Notes: generated from the letters alone by a model not told the origin. Shown: positions 18,546 through 26,758, numbered from the stretch's first letter. The stretch is DNA of 50,732 nucleotides from Tannerellaceae bacterium (GCA_031280645.1 JAITGL010000003.1:1-50732); one strand, 5' to 3'. A program made the numbers and translations.

Positions 18546-18860
18546 GCGAAATGCCAATTCACATGTAAAATCGCGATTCTCACAATGTGACAATCGCCTC
18601 ACCAAATATATTTTGTATGCTTTAATTCTTATGGCATTAATTCAAAATGTATTTGCATGCATTCAAATTGAAACCGTGCTTTTCCTAAAATAGAATGGAG
18701 TATTTCAAGTTGAAAAGCGACTTTCTCAAAATAGGATTGAATCTTTTAGAGTTGCAATCGTACTTTTCTAAGATGGAGTGGGAGTATATCCAAGATAAGA
18801 TCATATACTTTCAAAATTAGATGAACTTTTTTGAAGTTCGGAATATCAAAACAAAGATTG
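18546..18860. repeat. Degenerate 21-base periodic array (about 15 units)
   Basis: The 645-base gap between wecB and the flippase gene holds no supported gene. Cut into 21-base rows from 18546, the sequence shows a recurring pattern of a GC- or CG-containing start, a T-run in the middle and CAA/AAAAT toward the end. It is clearest as 42-base units at 18664 (CAAATTGAAACCGTGCTTTT), 18706 (CAAGTTGAAAAGCGACTTTC), 18748 and about 18790. One step is 43 bases, so the phase is not protected as codons would be. Confidence 0.65.
18573..18597. other. 25-base near-perfect palindrome
   Basis: The arms GCGATTCTCACA and TGTGACAATCGC flank one central A, and 11 of 12 positions pair. It lies inside the gap upstream of the flippase gene. 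It could be an operator or a cruciform. It could also be an accident of two neighbouring 21-base repeat units, since a related TTCACATGTAAAATCGC lies one period upstream. Confidence 0.5.
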
Positions 18861-18957
18861 TAATGATGTGGTCGTTTGCTCCATTCATCCTTTTAACTTT
18901 TGAATTTGATGTTTTTATATTCCACAATACACATATTTCAACGAACTTGAATAATAT

Positions 18958-20082
18958 TCATATCACTTCCACTATCCTTTCGCACGCTCTCCCATCACCA
19001 TAAGGATTATGCGATTGAGACATTTGATTGTACCACTGTCTGTCCTGCAGCAACAGATTTACATTTGTTACTATGTTATTTGTATTGGCTCCAACAAGCT
19101 TAACCGTCCCGGCTTTAACTGCTTCGGGCCGCTCGGTCGTGCTGCGCATTACTAAAACGGGCTTGCCCAGCGATGGGGCTTCTTCTTGTACGCCGCCGCT
19201 GTCGGTTAATATCAAATGGGAGTTTTGCATCAAATAAATAAATGGTAAATAGTTTAGGGGAGATATGAGGTAGATGTTGGATCTGTTGCTCAGAAGTTCA
19301 AATACAGGTTTTTGTACGTTAGGATTGAGGTGAACAGGATATACGATATCAATGTCGGGATGTTTGTGGGCTATCTCGCTGAGGGCTTTGCAAATGGCGA
19401 AAAATCCGTCGCCGAAATTTTCTCGTCTGTGGCCGGTTACAAGAATATATTGGTTGTTTTTCATCAAATAACCTGCTGCCGCAATTTCCTTTATTATATT
19501 CTCTTGCAACTCACGCTTTGTTTTAATCATATTTACGGCCATCAGAAGCGCATCTATAACGGTATTGCCGGTCACATAGATATTTTGTGAATTTATCTTC
19601 TCGGAAATAAGATTGTTCTTGGCTGTTTCGGTGGGCGCAAAACAATATGTGCAAAGGCGATCGGTTAATTGGCGGTTCATTTCTTCGGGCCAGGGAGAGT
19701 ATAAATTATATGTGCGGAGACCGGCTTCTATGTGTGCAATTTTTATTTGTTGATAGAATGAAGCAATTGTTGCAGCCATTGATGTGGTGGTATCTCCGTG
19801 AACAAAAACAACGTCGGGGTTACATTCCTTTAATACATTTCTTAATCCAAGTAATACTTTTGCGGTTATATCGTAAAGATCCTGATCGGGCGACATTATG
19901 TTTAAGTCGTAATCTGCTTTAATGTCGAAGACTTCAAGTACCTGATCCAGCATTTGCCGATGCTGGGCAGTTATACAAACCAGGGATTCAAATTTATCGG
20001 AATGTTTTTGAAATTCCTTCACTAATGGAGCCATTTTGATTGCTTCGGGCCTGGTGCCGAAAACAAGTAGTACCTTTTTCAT
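18958..20082 (-). CDS. wecB: UDP-N-acetylglucosamine 2-epimerase (non-hydrolysing)
   Basis: A 374-residue protein starting at MKKVLLVFGTRPEAIKMAPL. It interconverts UDP-GlcNAc and UDP-ManNAc in the cytosol. Signatures are GTRPEAIKMAPL at the N terminus, FVHGDTTTSMAATIAS near 95, HIEAGLRTYN near 120, TGHRRENFGDG near 205 and DSGGVQEEAPSLGKPVLVMR near 285. I chose the start at 20082 because its ATG overlaps the wecC stop as ATGA, a coupled-translation arrangement; an ATG 15 bases upstream is possible. The product feeds WecC. Confidence 0.95.
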   Translation of the reverse strand: MKKVLLVFGTRPEAIKMAPLVKEFQKHSDKFESLVCITAQHRQMLDQVLEVFDIKADYDLNIMSPDQDLYDITAKVLLGLRNVLKECNPDVVFVHGDTTTSMAATIASFYQQIKIAHIEAGLRTYNLYSPWPEEMNRQLTDRLCTYCFAPTETAKNNLISEKINSQNIYVTGNTVIDALLMAVNMIKTKRELQENIIKEIAAAGYLMKNNQYILVTGHRRENFGDGFFAICKALSEIAHKHPDIDIVYPVHLNPNVQKPVFELLSNRSNIYLISPLNYLPFIYLMQNSHLILTDSGGVQEEAPSLGKPVLVMRSTTERPEAVKAGTVKLVGANTNNIVTNVNLLLQDRQWYNQMSQSHNPYGDGRACERIVEVI

Positions 20083-21296
20083 TTTCTTATTCCACAAAAA
20101 TCAAGTTCTATCTTAGATTTATTTTCGGGTATGTCGTAAAATTGCTTGTGCGCAATTAGCCATGCAACGATGTCTGCTTTACGGTACGCTTCTTCATAAC
20201 CGGTGAGTTGAAAGGTTGCGTGACGTGAGATATTGGGCTCAACAACCAAAACCTCTACGTTTGATTCGCTTAATATTCGGGATGTTATATATTTCGCAGG
20301 CGATTCTCTCAAATCGTCGATATTGGGTTTGAAGGCTAAACCCATGCAGGCAATGACAGGTTCGCGTCCGTTCTGCGATTCAAACAATCTGCTTTCTGCC
20401 AATACTTTTCCTGCGCACCAATCAGCCTTGTAATCGTTAGTTTCGCGCGAACGTTTAATTATTTGTGCCTGTTCGGGATAATCGGAGACGATAAACCACG
20501 GGTCAACTGCGATGCAGTGTCCGCCTACTCCCGATCCCGGCTGTAATATATTAACTCGCGGATGTTTGTTTGCGAGATTTATCAGCTCCCATACATTTAT
20601 CCCAGCCTTATCACAGATCATTGACAACTCGTTGGCAAAAGCAATCTGCACATCTCGTGAAGAATTTTCAACAAGCTTGCACATTTCTGCGGTACGTGCG
20701 TTTGTGGGATGTAAACTCCCTTTTACGAATTGCGAATAAAAATTTATCGCCTTTGTTGTCGATTCTGGGTTTATCCCGCCAATCACGCGGTCGTTATGTT
20801 CAAGTTCATGAAGTACGTTCCCCGGCAAAACTCTTTCGGGACAGTATGCGATGAAAATTTTATCTCTCAAGTCCGGACGCTCCTTAAAAATCAGAGCCGC
20901 CATTCTGTCGGTTGTTGAAACGGGCGAGGTCGATTCGATTACAAATAAATCGCCGTTTTTCAGCAACGGAATAACGCTCCTCGTTGCAGTTTCCACATAC
21001 GAAATATCCGCCCGGTGATTTTGCTTGAAAGGCGTAGGGACAACTATAAAATAAGCCTCGGCAATTTCGGACTTTGTTGAAGCGCGCAAAGTCCCGTTGG
21101 ATGTAGTTTTCTCTACCAGCGTTTTTAAATGCGGTTCAACAATATGGATTTCGCCGCGGTTTACCGTATCTACAACATCCGGATTTATATCCACGCCAAG
21201 TACGCTCAAGCCTTTAGACGCTGCGAAAGCTGCCGTTGGAAGGCCGATGTAGCCTAAGCCGATGAAGACGGCGTTTGTGGTTGTTTTATTCATCAA
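20079..21296 (-). CDS. wecC: UDP-N-acetyl-D-mannosamine dehydrogenase
   Basis: A 405-residue UDP-sugar dehydrogenase that oxidises UDP-ManNAc to UDP-ManNAcA with two NAD. The NAD-binding GLGYIGLP is at 13-20, FIVVPTPFK near 83 and the nucleophile Cys261 lies in GSGVGGHCIAVDP. MGLAFKPNIDDLRESPA in the C-terminal domain binds UDP. The WecC type, rather than UDP-glucose dehydrogenase, is supported by the coupled wecB gene downstream. A second ATG at 21293 is equally possible as start. The acid sugar it makes may be what the heparinase-like and two-domain oxidoreductase proteins of this locus act on (inference). Confidence 0.93.
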   Translation of the reverse strand: MMNKTTTNAVFIGLGYIGLPTAAFAASKGLSVLGVDINPDVVDTVNRGEIHIVEPHLKTLVEKTTSNGTLRASTKSEIAEAYFIVVPTPFKQNHRADISYVETATRSVIPLLKNGDLFVIESTSPVSTTDRMAALIFKERPDLRDKIFIAYCPERVLPGNVLHELEHNDRVIGGINPESTTKAINFYSQFVKGSLHPTNARTAEMCKLVENSSRDVQIAFANELSMICDKAGINVWELINLANKHPRVNILQPGSGVGGHCIAVDPWFIVSDYPEQAQIIKRSRETNDYKADWCAGKVLAESRLFESQNGREPVIACMGLAFKPNIDDLRESPAKYITSRILSESNVEVLVVEPNISRHATFQLTGYEEAYRKADIVAWLIAHKQFYDIPENKSKIELDFCGIRK

Positions 21297-21389
21297 TTAT
21301 TGGATTATACTATGAAATGACATGTTTTATTTCGCCGAATTTTTCTCATATAGGATTGAAAAAGTCTCACTCTTAAAATTTCAAGACGC

Positions 21390-23306
21390 TCAGGCGCTCA
21401 AATCGTCTAACACCTCAAACTCCGACTGCCTGCTCCTAAACTCCGGCGCAAGCTCCTTCATCTTCCGAACCGTTTCGATAATTCGCACCGCCTCTGCCGA
21501 CGCGCAAAGCGATTGGAGTTCAGGCAGTATCGTTGCATAGTTATACTCGCGCACCTTGGCGCGGAATATTTTGCGGTTCGAGGTGGGGAGGCTCGTTTCG
21601 CTGTCGGCAAGAAGCTCCTCGTAGAGCTTTTCGCCGGGACGGAGGCCGGTGTATTCTATTAATATGTCGCGGTCGGGCTCAAGGCCGGCAAGCTCTATCA
21701 TGCGGCGGGCAAGGCGGTCGATCTTGACCGGAGATCCCATGTCGAATACGAAAATTTCGTTGCCCTCGCCCATGCAGGCCGCCTCGAGTACCAATCTGCA
21801 TGCCTCGGGAATGGTCATGAAAAAACGTACAATCTCGGGATGAGTTACCGTTAAAGGACCGCCTTTTATCAACTGCTCGCGGAAACGGGGTATCACCGAA
21901 CCGTTGCTGCCCAGCACGTTACCGAATCGAGTGGTGATGAACCTCGGCGAGCCGGCAGAGCCCTTGGCTGTGTCGAGGCTTTGTACATATATCTCGGCCA
22001 AGCGTTTCGACGCCCCCATCACGTTAGTGGGATTCACGGCCTTGTCGGTTGAAATCATTATGAATTTTTCGGCGCCGAACCTTACCGCGGCGTCGGCCAC
22101 AATCATCGTGCCGCCTACGTTGGTGCCGACAGCCTCGCACGGATTCTCCTCCATCAGAGGCACATGCTTGTAGGCCGCGGCGTGAAAGACGGTTTGAGGC
22201 GAAAAGCGTTTGAAGGCCGATTCTACGCGGCTTTTGTTGCGAATGTCGCCCATGATGGGGTGGAGCGCAACGGCGGGAAACTCGCTCTCAAGCTCGAGGC
22301 GGAGGTTGTGCATCGGGGTTTCGGCGCAGTCGAAAAGTATAAGATCGCTCACCCCCACGCTGCATAATTGCCGGCAAAGCTCGCTCCCGATCGAACCCGC
22401 GGCGCCGGTTATCATCACCGATTTGCCGCTCAGGCTGTGGGTGATAGCCTCTGTGTTTATCTCTATTTCCCTCCTCTCGAGCAAGTCTTCAATCCGCACT
22501 TCGGGGATGCTGAGGCTCTTTGCGCGGCCGTTAACAATTTCAACAACCGGAGGCGCTATCATCATCCTTATCCTCTTTTTCTCGCAATAGCGAATCAGGC
22601 GGTTTTCTTCCTCTCTAACAGAGGATTGGTTGGGAAATAATACCGCGGCTACGCGGCGGCGACGGATAAGGCGGTCGAAATCTTCGGCGGTTTCGATCCA
22701 GTAAACGGGATATTCGCCGATGCGACCGTGACCGTTGCGACCGAATTTTACGTAGCCCATAATTTTATATTCCTGCCCGATACGTCCCAGGATAGAGGCG
22801 GTTGATGAAAGAGGATTAACGCCCGAATCGAACAGCAGGATGCCGGCCTTGTCGGCCCGGCCGGCAAATGTTCCGATAAAATAGTTGTAGGCTGCGATCA
22901 GGCCGGCGCGCACCAAAACGAGCGCCAGGAATGTAAAGAAAAGGTCGGCCACGGCTTCGGTTGTAAGGAGGCCGGTATTGCGTACGCCGGCGGCAAAAAA
23001 CATGCCTGCAAATATCAATCCGGCCTTAACGAGGGCGGCCATGGCGATGCGGCCCACTTCTACAAAGCCTGCGTGACGTATCACCGTGCGGTAGGTTTGG
23101 GTCCAGAAGATGGCAACGGCGCTTCCGGCGGCCGAGAAGAGCATGAATTTTGCGACCGTTGTATAAGGAATACCGGCAGCTATGAGCGGCTGCATAAATA
23201 ATAATGTAAGCCCTGTGCATGAAAATGACAGGGCAAGGTCGATCAGAAAAATAATCCACCTGTTGAGATATTTTATGTGTGAAAGGTAATCAGCAAACGT
23301 TTTCAT
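21390..23306 (-). CDS. PglF/CapD-like UDP-sugar 4,6-dehydratase, membrane form
   Basis: A 638-residue protein with four N-terminal membrane helices (about 15-125), a middle nucleotide-binding domain, and a C-terminal short-chain dehydrogenase domain opening GKSVMITGAAGSIGSELCRQ (about 280). The active-site region reads MISTDKAVNPTNVMGASKR, with the MxxxK variant of the YxxxK motif found in PglF/FlaA1-type dehydratases. It should convert UDP-GlcNAc to the 4-keto-6-deoxy sugar that PglE/PglD-like enzymes then aminate and acetylate. I chose the start at 23306 (MKTFADYLSHIKYLN), where the first helix begins. It heads the glycan locus and lies about 180 bases downstream of the promoter in the putative invertible segment. 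Confidence 0.9.
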   Translation of the reverse strand: MKTFADYLSHIKYLNRWIIFLIDLALSFSCTGLTLLFMQPLIAAGIPYTTVAKFMLFSAAGSAVAIFWTQTYRTVIRHAGFVEVGRIAMAALVKAGLIFAGMFFAAGVRNTGLLTTEAVADLFFTFLALVLVRAGLIAAYNYFIGTFAGRADKAGILLFDSGVNPLSSTASILGRIGQEYKIMGYVKFGRNGHGRIGEYPVYWIETAEDFDRLIRRRRVAAVLFPNQSSVREEENRLIRYCEKKRIRMMIAPPVVEIVNGRAKSLSIPEVRIEDLLERREIEINTEAITHSLSGKSVMITGAAGSIGSELCRQLCSVGVSDLILFDCAETPMHNLRLELESEFPAVALHPIMGDIRNKSRVESAFKRFSPQTVFHAAAYKHVPLMEENPCEAVGTNVGGTMIVADAAVRFGAEKFIMISTDKAVNPTNVMGASKRLAEIYVQSLDTAKGSAGSPRFITTRFGNVLGSNGSVIPRFREQLIKGGPLTVTHPEIVRFFMTIPEACRLVLEAACMGEGNEIFVFDMGSPVKIDRLARRMIELAGLEPDRDILIEYTGLRPGEKLYEELLADSETSLPTSNRKIFRAKVREYNYATILPELQSLCASAEAVRIIETVRKMKELAPEFRSRQSEFEVLDDLSA

Positions 23307-23442
23307 CTTAAATATTTGTAGTATGCCGCCATCGGTAGAGCATGTGGCGAACGGGTACGGCGAAAGTACGCCGGTAACATGAAGCATTACGCAACTATTT
23401 GGTTATCCGTTATTTATCTTAGGATTATCTTCCCCGGTTCCG

Positions 23443-23771
23443 GTTCCTCCTCTTGCATAGAAGGGGAACTCTCGCGGCTTTTTAGCGGCCGCAAATGTAC
23501 AAAAGATTTTGAGATTGCAAGTTATTGGAGAAAATTTTTTGCGAATAATCGGCACGCATCCCCGGGGCGCTTAGCTCCGCCTGCTGTGAATTAATATGTT
23601 TAACGGAATGTTTGTCGGATTTTTCGCCTTAATATCACAGTACCAGCATTTTTTCGCCCCGTGTTTAATAATTGTTGAACGCGGGGCACATTCCCCTCAT
23701 TTTACGCCCCTGTGCTGCAACATTCAACCGCTTTTTAATCTCCGGTTCCCCTTCTATGCAATAAGCGGAAC
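23443..23771. other. Putative invertible promoter segment flanked by 27-base inverted sites
   Basis: Arms at 23443-23469 and 23745-23771 are inverted copies, matching at 24 of 27 positions, with 17 consecutive identical bases (TTGCATAGAAGGGGAAC at 23453-23469). Each arm is itself a dyad: GTTCCTCCTCT, a TGCAT centre and AGAAGGGGAAC on the left; the right arm uses GTTCCGCTTAT as the variable half. Two inverted 11-base half-sites round a short centre is the design of a site-specific recombinase target. The 275 bases between contain a consensus promoter facing the glycan locus and a hairpin at 23660-23688. No recombinase gene is in the window. Inversion itself is inferred. Confidence 0.75.
23492..23520 (-). 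promoter_or_regulatory. Promoter inside the putative invertible segment, facing the glycan locus
   Basis: On the minus strand, TACATTTG (23499-23492) is a perfect -7 element. TTG (23520-23518), as part of CTTG, lies 18 bases upstream. Transcription would begin near 23485, cross the left inverted site, and reach the PglF-like start at 23306 after a leader of about 180 bases. Confidence 0.65.
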
Positions 23772-23877
23772 GCCGCGCGCCATCCGGCCAAAACCTTAGC
23801 GATATGTAAAAAATAACCGCCCGGCGATATCCCCCGAAAAAATATTTTTGAAAATCATTAAAAAAACGCCTCAAACA

Positions 23878-23910
23878 TTTGGAGTATTAAAATATATGTT
23901 CATACCTTTA
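23878..23910 (+). promoter_or_regulatory. Promoter upstream of the repeat-containing leader and unknown gene
   Basis: TTTG at 23878-23881, a 21-base spacer and TACCTTTA at 23903-23910 fit the Bacteroidetes -33/-7 pattern with one mismatch. Transcription would start near 23917, so the gene at 24333 would have a leader of about 415 bases containing the 21-base array. Confidence 0.55.
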
Positions 23911-23933
23911 CGCCGTTAAAAAAACGAGCAGCA

Positions 23934-24323
23934 ATGAACGAAATTTTTCAGCATGCAATACATAATGGAAGCGCCGCCCGGCCGACAGAGGGAGCCGGGA
24001 GGAGTTTGCAGCGCGACGGGAAGCAATTCCAGCCGGGCGCGGATAAATTCCGTTTTGCAGCGAATATTTTTTTGACTTTTTCATGCGTTTCGGGGACGGC
24101 ACCGGAAACCTTGGGGACGGCACCGGAGATCTCGGGGACGGCACCGGAGACTTCGGGGACGGCACCGGAGACCCTGGGGACGGCTCCGGAAACCCTGGGG
24201 ACGGCACCGGAAACCCTGGGGACGGCTCCGAAGACCTCGGGGACGGCTCCGGAAAGGTCGAAAACAGCTTCCAACAACACGCACGCCTGCGAGAATTATC
24301 TAAGTATCAATCTATTAAATTAA
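23934..24323 (+). CDS. Doubtful small protein with 7-residue repeats
   Basis: An open frame of 129 codons begins 17 bases after the predicted start of transcription and ends 9 bases before the next gene. Residues 1-50 are unremarkable. Residues about 53-110 are eight near-identical heptads of the type GTAPETL. In its favour are the promoter, the spacing and the absence of any frameshift in eight repeat units. Against it, the repeat is open in several frames on both strands, the composition resembles other intergenic arrays here, and no family is recognised. It may be only a transcribed leader. Confidence 0.25.
   Translation: MNEIFQHAIHNGSAARPTEGAGRSLQRDGKQFQPGADKFRFAANIFLTFSCVSGTAPETLGTAPEISGTAPETSGTAPETLGTAPETLGTAPETLGTAPKTSGTAPERSKTASNNTHACENYLSINLLN
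24092..24259. repeat. 21-base tandem array, eight units
   Basis: Units start at 24092, 24113, 24134, 24155, 24176, 24197, 24218 and 24239. Each begins GGGGACGGCACCGGA or GGGGACGGCTCCGGA, with a variable last third. Spacing is exactly 21 throughout. The array is GC-rich, unlike the AT-rich 18.6 kb array, but has the same period. Confidence 0.95.
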
Positions 24324-24332
24324 CACCTTATT

Positions 24333-25118
24333 ATGCCGCATTACGACGTATTTCCCAGATCCAAGCCCGAGTTTAACGATTGGCAGCGTTCATTTGTATC
24401 ATACATTATCAGTAACGCAGCAGAGCTGGCAATCCCGTCCTACGCCGAGCCGCCGGGCGTAGGAGAGCATAAAGCCGACGCCGCGCAGGCGGATGCAAAC
24501 CCGAAAATATCAGCCCCGCAAGTACTTTCCGACGGTTCGCATCTGAAAACCCAGCCCCCGTTTATGCTCGAAGACCTCGTCGCCGCCCAAACGTATTACG
24601 AGGCGACGTACCTTTTGGCATCCAAGCAGGTAACCCGTACGCACCCCGCAATTGTAGCAATGAATATAGCGTTTGACATTTACCAGAAAGTGATACGCGG
24701 ATTCATTAACGAGCGCATCCGGGGCAATTACCGCGTAACCGACGTGCACCTTGCCGGAATGGGGCTGCGCCCGCATGATCAGGTTCACACAACCGTAGAT
24801 CCTCCCCATGATCTTGTAGATCTCTCGGTAGAAGCCGCCGAAGGCATAGGCCGCATTTACATGAAACTGAGAAACAACATTACAGGGTCGCAGGCTATTA
24901 ACCGGAGATACAGCGGGGTAGTGGTTGCGATATTCGTGGGCAACAATCCCCCGTCAGACATTGACCTTTATCCCAGCATACTTGTAACACGCTCGCCATA
25001 TACCCATACTTTTAAGGATGCCGAACGCGGAAAAACCGCACATATAGCGGCATGCTATCAAAACGAAAAGGGGCAGAGAGGACAGTGGAGCCAAGTAGAG
25101 GTGATAACAATCCCGTAA
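24333..25118 (+). CDS. Uncharacterised protein
   Basis: A 261-residue soluble protein that I do not assign to a named family. It starts MPHYDVFPRSKPEFNDWQRS and has no signal peptide or membrane segment. The first third contains a Pro/Ala-rich stretch (about 40-75). The middle is helical (EDLVAAQTYYEATYLLASKQ). The last 90 residues look beta-rich and end with RGKTAHIAACYQNEKGQRGQ and WSQVEVITIP, reminiscent of a fibronectin-III-like or similar sandwich closing strand. Proteins opening in this way occur in Bacteroidales genomes without known function. It has its own promoter and a long repeat-containing leader, and it precedes murQ by about 255 bases in which I see nothing further. Confidence 0.75.
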   Translation: MPHYDVFPRSKPEFNDWQRSFVSYIISNAAELAIPSYAEPPGVGEHKADAAQADANPKISAPQVLSDGSHLKTQPPFMLEDLVAAQTYYEATYLLASKQVTRTHPAIVAMNIAFDIYQKVIRGFINERIRGNYRVTDVHLAGMGLRPHDQVHTTVDPPHDLVDLSVEAAEGIGRIYMKLRNNITGSQAINRRYSGVVVAIFVGNNPPSDIDLYPSILVTRSPYTHTFKDAERGKTAHIAACYQNEKGQRGQWSQVEVITIP

Positions 25119-25373
25119 TAAACAGCAAAATAGTAAAACAAGTTGAACATAGGCCGAAAGGCCCGCTTAAAAGGGAAAGATCTTAATGCTATCGGGAATA
25201 TTATAAATGCAGTTGTTAAAATATCCAAACCGAAGCGTTTGATTAACAACACTAAAGCAGCGATTTTTTCCGACAATAAATTTAAGTGTTTCAGGGGGCC
25301 TGTGAAGATGCGAATCTTTGAGGTCTCCGCTTTTTTTGCCCCATTTAACCGATAAATAAACCCGAAATAAATA

Positions 25374-26210
25374 ATGAACAACGTAACCGAATCGCCCTCC
25401 CCATTCCGTAATCTTCACACAATGAGCATCCGCGATCTGCTCACAGGCATCCACGCCAACGACGCCGCCGTACATATTGCCGTGGGCGCGGCCCTGCCGC
25501 AAATCGAAACCTTAACGCAAAAGATATACGAGAAAATGAGCCTCGGCGGACGCGTATTCTATATCGGAGCCGGCACAAGCGGCCGGCTCGGAGCGCTCGA
25601 CGCATCCGAGATACTGCCCACCTTCGGCCTCGAAGGCAAGTTCATAGGCGTTATCGCCGGCGGCGACCGCGCCCTCCGCAACCCCGTAGAAGCCGCCGAA
25701 GACAACCTCGAGGGCGCCTGGACCGACATGCAGCCCTACGCCCCCTCCGCCCTCGACGCCGTGATCGGGCTCGCCGCCTCCGGAACAACCCCCTACGTGA
25801 TAGGCGGCATACGCCGGGCGCGCGCCCAGGGATTGCTTACCGGCTGCATCGCCTGCAACCCCGGCTCGCCCCTCGCCGCCGAAGCCGAATACCCCGTGGA
25901 GGTGATCACAGGCCCCGAATTTGTGACCGGAAGCACCCGCCTCAAAGCCGGAACGGCACAGAAAATGACCCTCAACATGATATCCACCACCCTGATGATC
26001 CGCCTGGGCCGCGTGCACGACAACCGGATGACCAACATGCAATTAACCAACTCCAAACTACGCCGGCGCGCCATAGGCATCATCGCCCACTACGCTCAAA
26101 CCACCCCCCAGCGCGCCGAACAAATCCTGCTCGAAAGCGGCAGCCTGCCGCAGGCTCTCGAAGCCATACGCGCCGAAGCCGCTAACGCAAGGCCCTCCAA
26201 CGGGAAATAA
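25374..26210 (+). CDS. murQ: N-acetylmuramic acid 6-phosphate etherase
   Basis: A 278-residue SIS-domain enzyme that cleaves the lactyl ether of MurNAc-6-phosphate to GlcNAc-6-phosphate and D-lactate, recycling cell-wall sugar. Signatures are TESPSPFRNLHTMSI at the N terminus, GGRVFYIGAGTSGRLGALDA near 60, SEILPTFG, GDRALRNPVEAAEDN near 98, and KAGTAQKMTLNMISTTLMI near 190, followed by GRVHDNRM. The catalytic Glu corresponds to that in ASEILPTF. It is slightly shorter than the enterobacterial enzyme. No kinase or transporter gene for the substrate is adjacent. Its stop abuts the stop of the convergent gene with no gap. Confidence 0.95.
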   Translation: MNNVTESPSPFRNLHTMSIRDLLTGIHANDAAVHIAVGAALPQIETLTQKIYEKMSLGGRVFYIGAGTSGRLGALDASEILPTFGLEGKFIGVIAGGDRALRNPVEAAEDNLEGAWTDMQPYAPSALDAVIGLAASGTTPYVIGGIRRARAQGLLTGCIACNPGSPLAAEAEYPVEVITGPEFVTGSTRLKAGTAQKMTLNMISTTLMIRLGRVHDNRMTNMQLTNSKLRRRAIGIIAHYAQTTPQRAEQILLESGSLPQALEAIRAEAANARPSNGK

Positions 26211-26597
26211 TCATAGGCGACGGCGCATCACCTCCGCAACCGCCTTGTTGAGAATCGCAATGGCCTCCCGGAGGGCCTCCCTCACGGCGGGACTTGCAGC
26301 CCCGGTTTCGTTCATAATATAAGCCGCGTTAAGGGCGGAGGCAAGGATCTCAAACCCCCTGTCGACCTCGCCCCGCCATGCCTTTACGGAGGGATCGCGG
26401 GCGGCTGCGCGGCGCATAAGATACTCCTCGCGGGCAATCATCTGCCGGAAGGCGGCGTAAATGGTGGAAAGGAAGGGAATGGCGGCAAGCTTGTCCTCAA
26501 GGTCTTTGAGGGGAAGGTTGCCGTAAAAGCCGCAATGCTCGTCGTTGCGCAGCCGGCCAAAAGCTCCCATGAGCTTGTAAGTTTTTACTTGTAGCAT
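26211..26597 (-). CDS. Small DUF6261-like protein
   Basis: A 128-residue protein starting MLQVKTYKLMGAFGRLRNDE. The opening, with LRNDEHCGFY, and the helical remainder (ALNAAYIMNETG, REALREAIAILNKAVAEVM) recall DUF6261 proteins, which are numerous and uncharacterised in Bacteroidales. This assignment is by recall of the pattern only. A longer in-frame start at 26750 exists, but the minus-strand -7 element at 26638-26631 places transcription near 26625, so 26597 is the better start. The gene is convergent with murQ with zero spacing and divergent from the ATPase gene. Confidence 0.6.
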   Translation of the reverse strand: MLQVKTYKLMGAFGRLRNDEHCGFYGNLPLKDLEDKLAAIPFLSTIYAAFRQMIAREEYLMRRAAARDPSVKAWRGEVDRGFEILASALNAAYIMNETGAASPAVREALREAIAILNKAVAEVMRRRL

Positions 26598-26630
26598 TTT
26601 GAAACTAAGTTTTTGTGAAAAGAGTTGGGG

Positions 26631-26638
26631 CAAAGATA
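26631..26638 (-). promoter_or_regulatory. -7 element of the small convergent gene
   Basis: On the minus strand this reads TATCTTTG, a perfect TAnnTTTG. The expected transcript start near 26625 leaves a leader of about 28 bases to the ATG at 26597. No good -33 box is visible. Confidence 0.5.
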
Positions 26639-26758
26639 TGGGGGAATTTAACCGCAAGAGTTCATCATTGTTTGCAAAATGGCCGCTTTTGGGCAACCGG
26701 AGGGATAATTTTTTTCGCAGGCGACAGGCTTCGGATAGCTCAAATTGCAATCCCGGTA

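Noticed and set aside
23660..23688. Hairpin CCCCGTGTT...AACGCGGGG inside the putative invertible segment as a terminator
   Set aside because: The stem is good, but no T-run follows in either direction, so it is not called as a terminator. It may still insulate the promoter.
23443..23771. Inverted sites as ends of a small insertion element
   Set aside because: The 275 bases inside hold no transposase and no target duplication is visible. The internal dyads and outward promoter fit an invertible segment better.
24510..24809. Minus-strand frames opposite the unknown gene and many similar overlapping frames elsewhere
   Set aside because: They lie opposite or inside genes with clear families or better composition, and they arise from the codon bias of the true strand.
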